Program-made: the position numbers and the translations under genes
In this document: positions 61,927 through 64,000 of the stretch, in pieces
Layout of the letters: each line of letters opens with the position of its first letter
How positions within the stretch are numbered: position 1 is the first letter of the stretch
Notes under the pieces: model-generated
What the model saw: only the letters and a program-made list of their open reading frames with translations
Database searches by the model: none
Told to the model about the DNA's origin: nothing
Source of the DNA: Flavobacterium sp.
GTDB lineage: Bacteria; Bacteroidota; Bacteroidia; Flavobacteriales; Flavobacteriaceae
Direction: 5' to 3'
DNA length: 64,000 bases
Assembly: GCA_018883065.1 (NCBI GenBank)
Contig: VEQT01000001.1
Span: 1-64,000 of the forward strand

Positions 61927-63945
61927 TTACGCTTTCTGCACTCTTTTTAAAAACAGGTTAAAATCGGTGAAGGGCAACTCACAGTGTTGGTTTTGACAAC
62001 AGTAAAATAGGGTTTGTTCTGGGTTGAATCGGTTTTTCAAAAATGGCAACTCCGATGCTTTTTCGCTGGCTACAATTTGGCAATTGGGTAAGTACAGTCT
62101 GTTTAATTTTTGCGCATATTCGTAGGCATTCTCTCCGCAGATGGCAATTTCAAGTTGGCTTGGTAGAAGTCGCATAAAAGCCGAAAGCCAGTTTGAAAAG
62201 GCTGAGGGATAATCGGCATTGAACACAACCAATTCAATCATTTGTTTGGCAATGCTGCGGTAATTTTGTTCAGCAAACACACAGCCTAAACGCAGCAAGT
62301 TGTGCGCCATCACCGAATTGGATGCGGGAATTACATTGTCTTCGGTTTCAAAATGTTCACTCACCAGTGCGGGATCCAAGCGGGATGTAAAGGAACATAA
62401 TTTGCGTGAATCATCATAAAAATGAGCCAAGCAATAGTCCATTAATTCTTTGCTAACCAACAACCATTTCTCCACAAATGTGGCCTCGTATACATCAATA
62501 AATGCAGCAATTGTAAAGGCATAATCTTCTAAAAAACCATTGATGGTGGCCTGCTTATTTTTATAGGTGTGCAGTAAATTACCTTCAGGCTGAATGAATG
62601 TTTGATGTATAAATTGAGCGGTGTGAATGGCCTGTTCCAAGTATTTTTTGTTGCCAACCGCCTGATAAGCTGCAACAATTCCGCTCACCATAATGCCATT
62701 CCAGGAACACAAACATTTATCGTCTAATCCTGGTTTGCTTCGCTCAAGACGATTTTGATAGAGAGTAGTTTCCCAAGCTGTTTTTTTACTTTCCAAATCC
62801 GAAACAGCTATTCCGTTTTGCTTAGCAATTATTTCCAGAGATTGGGTGCGAATGAGTACATAATTTTCGTGCTCCCAATACCCAAAGTCGTTGAGGTTAA
62901 ACACCTGACTAAACAACTCCAAATCGGGTCCCAGTACTTTTTCAAGTTGGGGTTTGGTCCAAACATAATAGGCGCCTTCCTCCATTTCATGCACCAAATT
63001 TAAGCTGTCGGCGTCCCAGGCGCTGTATATGCCGTTTTCTGATGAAGTCCATTCGGATTCAATAAATTGCATCGTTTTTTGAATGACTTCCAAATACAGC
63101 GGATTTTTCTTTTGTTTGTAGGCCTGCGAATACAGCTGAAGCAGTTGTCCGTTGTCATAGGCCATTTTTTCGAAATGTGGAATATGCCAATTGCCATCTA
63201 CACTATACCGAGAAAAGCCGCCGCCTATCACATCAAATATTCCGCCATAGGCCATCTTTGTTAAGGTAAGCTGCACAAAATTGTTTAAGTCATGGTCTTG
63301 GGTGTGCTGGGCATACTCCAACAAAAAGCTGTAATTGTTGGGCATCATGAATTTGGGTGCTCGTGCCATTCCGCCAAAGTCATGGTCAAAACTTTTTTTC
63401 CATTTTTCAATCAAAGGTTCAAGTGTAGAAGCTTGATTGATGAGCTGTGTTGGTAAATCCAACTCAATAAGTTTAGCCATGCCCGCTTGTAAACGTTGGG
63501 CGTATTCGGTTATTTTATCCAGTTGATTACTGAATATTTTTTGCAGTTGCTCAAGCGAGTCCATCCAATCGGCTTTGCGAAAATAGGTGCCTCCCCAAAC
63601 GGGTCTGCCATCGGGCAGTGCAATTATGTTTAAGGGCCATCCGCCTTGTCCGGTCATTATTTGCAAAGCTTTCATGTAGATTGCATCCAAATCGGGGCGT
63701 TCTTCGCGATCGATTTTAATGCTTATAAAATGCGCATTCATGAGTTCAGCCACTGTTTCGTCTTCAAAACTTTCGTGTTCCATAACGTGACACCAATGGC
63801 AAGCCGAATACCCGATGCTAATGATGAGTAGTTTTTGGCTGGATTGGGCAAGTGCAAGTGTTTCGGGATTCCAGGCCTTCCAATGCACCGGATTTGATGC
63901 ATGTTGCAATAAATACGGACTTGTTTCGTAGGCCAGTAGATTCAT
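61927..63945 (-). CDS. DUF255 thioredoxin-like/six-hairpin protein (YyaL, spermatogenesis-associated protein 20 type)
   Basis: A 672-residue cytoplasmic protein. The N-terminal 160 residues form a DUF255 thioredoxin-like domain with MNLLAYETSPYLLQHASNPVHW and the active-site-like SACHWCHVME (Cys49, Cys52). The rest is an alpha/alpha six-barrel of the glycosidase type, with GGIFDVIGGGFSRYSVD, WHIPHFEKMAYDNGQLL, YSAWDADS and DDKCLCSWNGIM. Members are widespread from bacteria to man and largely uncharacterised. No terminator is clear before mscS, 53 bases downstream. Bases 63946-64000 show nothing recognisable. Confidence 0.92.
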   Translation of the reverse strand: MNLLAYETSPYLLQHASNPVHWKAWNPETLALAQSSQKLLIISIGYSACHWCHVMEHESFEDETVAELMNAHFISIKIDREERPDLDAIYMKALQIMTGQGGWPLNIIALPDGRPVWGGTYFRKADWMDSLEQLQKIFSNQLDKITEYAQRLQAGMAKLIELDLPTQLINQASTLEPLIEKWKKSFDHDFGGMARAPKFMMPNNYSFLLEYAQHTQDHDLNNFVQLTLTKMAYGGIFDVIGGGFSRYSVDGNWHIPHFEKMAYDNGQLLQLYSQAYKQKKNPLYLEVIQKTMQFIESEWTSSENGIYSAWDADSLNLVHEMEEGAYYVWTKPQLEKVLGPDLELFSQVFNLNDFGYWEHENYVLIRTQSLEIIAKQNGIAVSDLESKKTAWETTLYQNRLERSKPGLDDKCLCSWNGIMVSGIVAAYQAVGNKKYLEQAIHTAQFIHQTFIQPEGNLLHTYKNKQATINGFLEDYAFTIAAFIDVYEATFVEKWLLVSKELMDYCLAHFYDDSRKLCSFTSRLDPALVSEHFETEDNVIPASNSVMAHNLLRLGCVFAEQNYRSIAKQMIELVVFNADYPSAFSNWLSAFMRLLPSQLEIAICGENAYEYAQKLNRLYLPNCQIVASEKASELPFLKNRFNPEQTLFYCCQNQHCELPFTDFNLFLKRVQKA

Positions 63946-64000
63946 GATTAGGCAAGAATTAAATAGGAAATAGTTTTTTCCTAGCCGTTAATGGCTTCAA

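Noticed and set aside
1..64000. Recently transferred island, prophage or defence locus
   Set aside because: All large frames are core, envelope or respiratory genes with similar codon use; no integrase, transposase, attachment repeat or restriction gene was seen.

Overview
The window is 64 kb of chromosomal backbone from a member of the Bacteroidota, most likely the Flavobacteriaceae. Supporting signs are a sprA gene for the type IX secretion translocon, a likely gliding gene remB, an alternative complex III operon fused to cytochrome oxidase genes, TAnnTTTG promoter boxes with upstream TTTG, little evidence of Shine-Dalgarno sequences, and an A+T-rich sequence with homogeneous codon use. I see no phage, insertion sequence, integrase, CRISPR array or defence island, and one tRNA gene. 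I found no clearly new multi-gene system. The least-explained signals are short-period intergenic repeat arrays and several catalytically degenerate or unrecognised small proteins.

Layout. 1-2.0 kb (minus): three secreted or outer-membrane proteins, the first cut by the window edge. 2.2-5.0 kb (minus): rplM-rpsI-rpsB-tsf, with a hairpin at the start of the rplM leader and repeat arrays around rpsB. 5.3-7.4 kb: a LacI-type regulator and a FISUMP lipoprotein. 7.6-16.1 kb: polA (minus), a membrane metallophosphoesterase, a thioredoxin-like protein without its cysteines, a polysaccharide deacetylase (minus) and a large DUF2723 membrane protein (minus). 16.3-22.4 kb: tRNA-Gln, a universal stress protein (minus), rimP-nusA-infB with a leader hairpin, and a SPOR protein (minus).

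22.6-34.0 kb is the respiratory core: actABCDEF (alternative complex III, quinol to cytochrome c) followed by oxidase subunits II and I, apparently one operon from a good promoter to a terminator. 50.3-55.4 kb supplies the partners: heme O synthase, two subunit III proteins, subunit IV, a Sco copper chaperone with a cysteine-free paralogue beside it, a DUF420 membrane protein and a small CxxC membrane protein. Together the two blocks encode a quinol-to-oxygen chain.

34.1-39.2 kb holds ruvB, queG, maeB and ruvA. 39.2-50.2 kb holds sprA, gcvH, a VanZ-like gene, deoC and a RemB-like gene, an arrangement that matches what I remember of the sprA-remB neighbourhood of Flavobacterium johnsoniae. 55.4-63.9 kb holds a DUF4403 lipoprotein (minus), a TolC/HlyD efflux pair followed by tsaB, and on the minus strand a DUF255 (YyaL-like) protein, an MscS channel and an unrecognised secreted protein.

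No stretch longer than 300 bases lacks a gene. The longest gaps are 5042-5333, 3935-4199 and 16085-16318, described under the features they contain.
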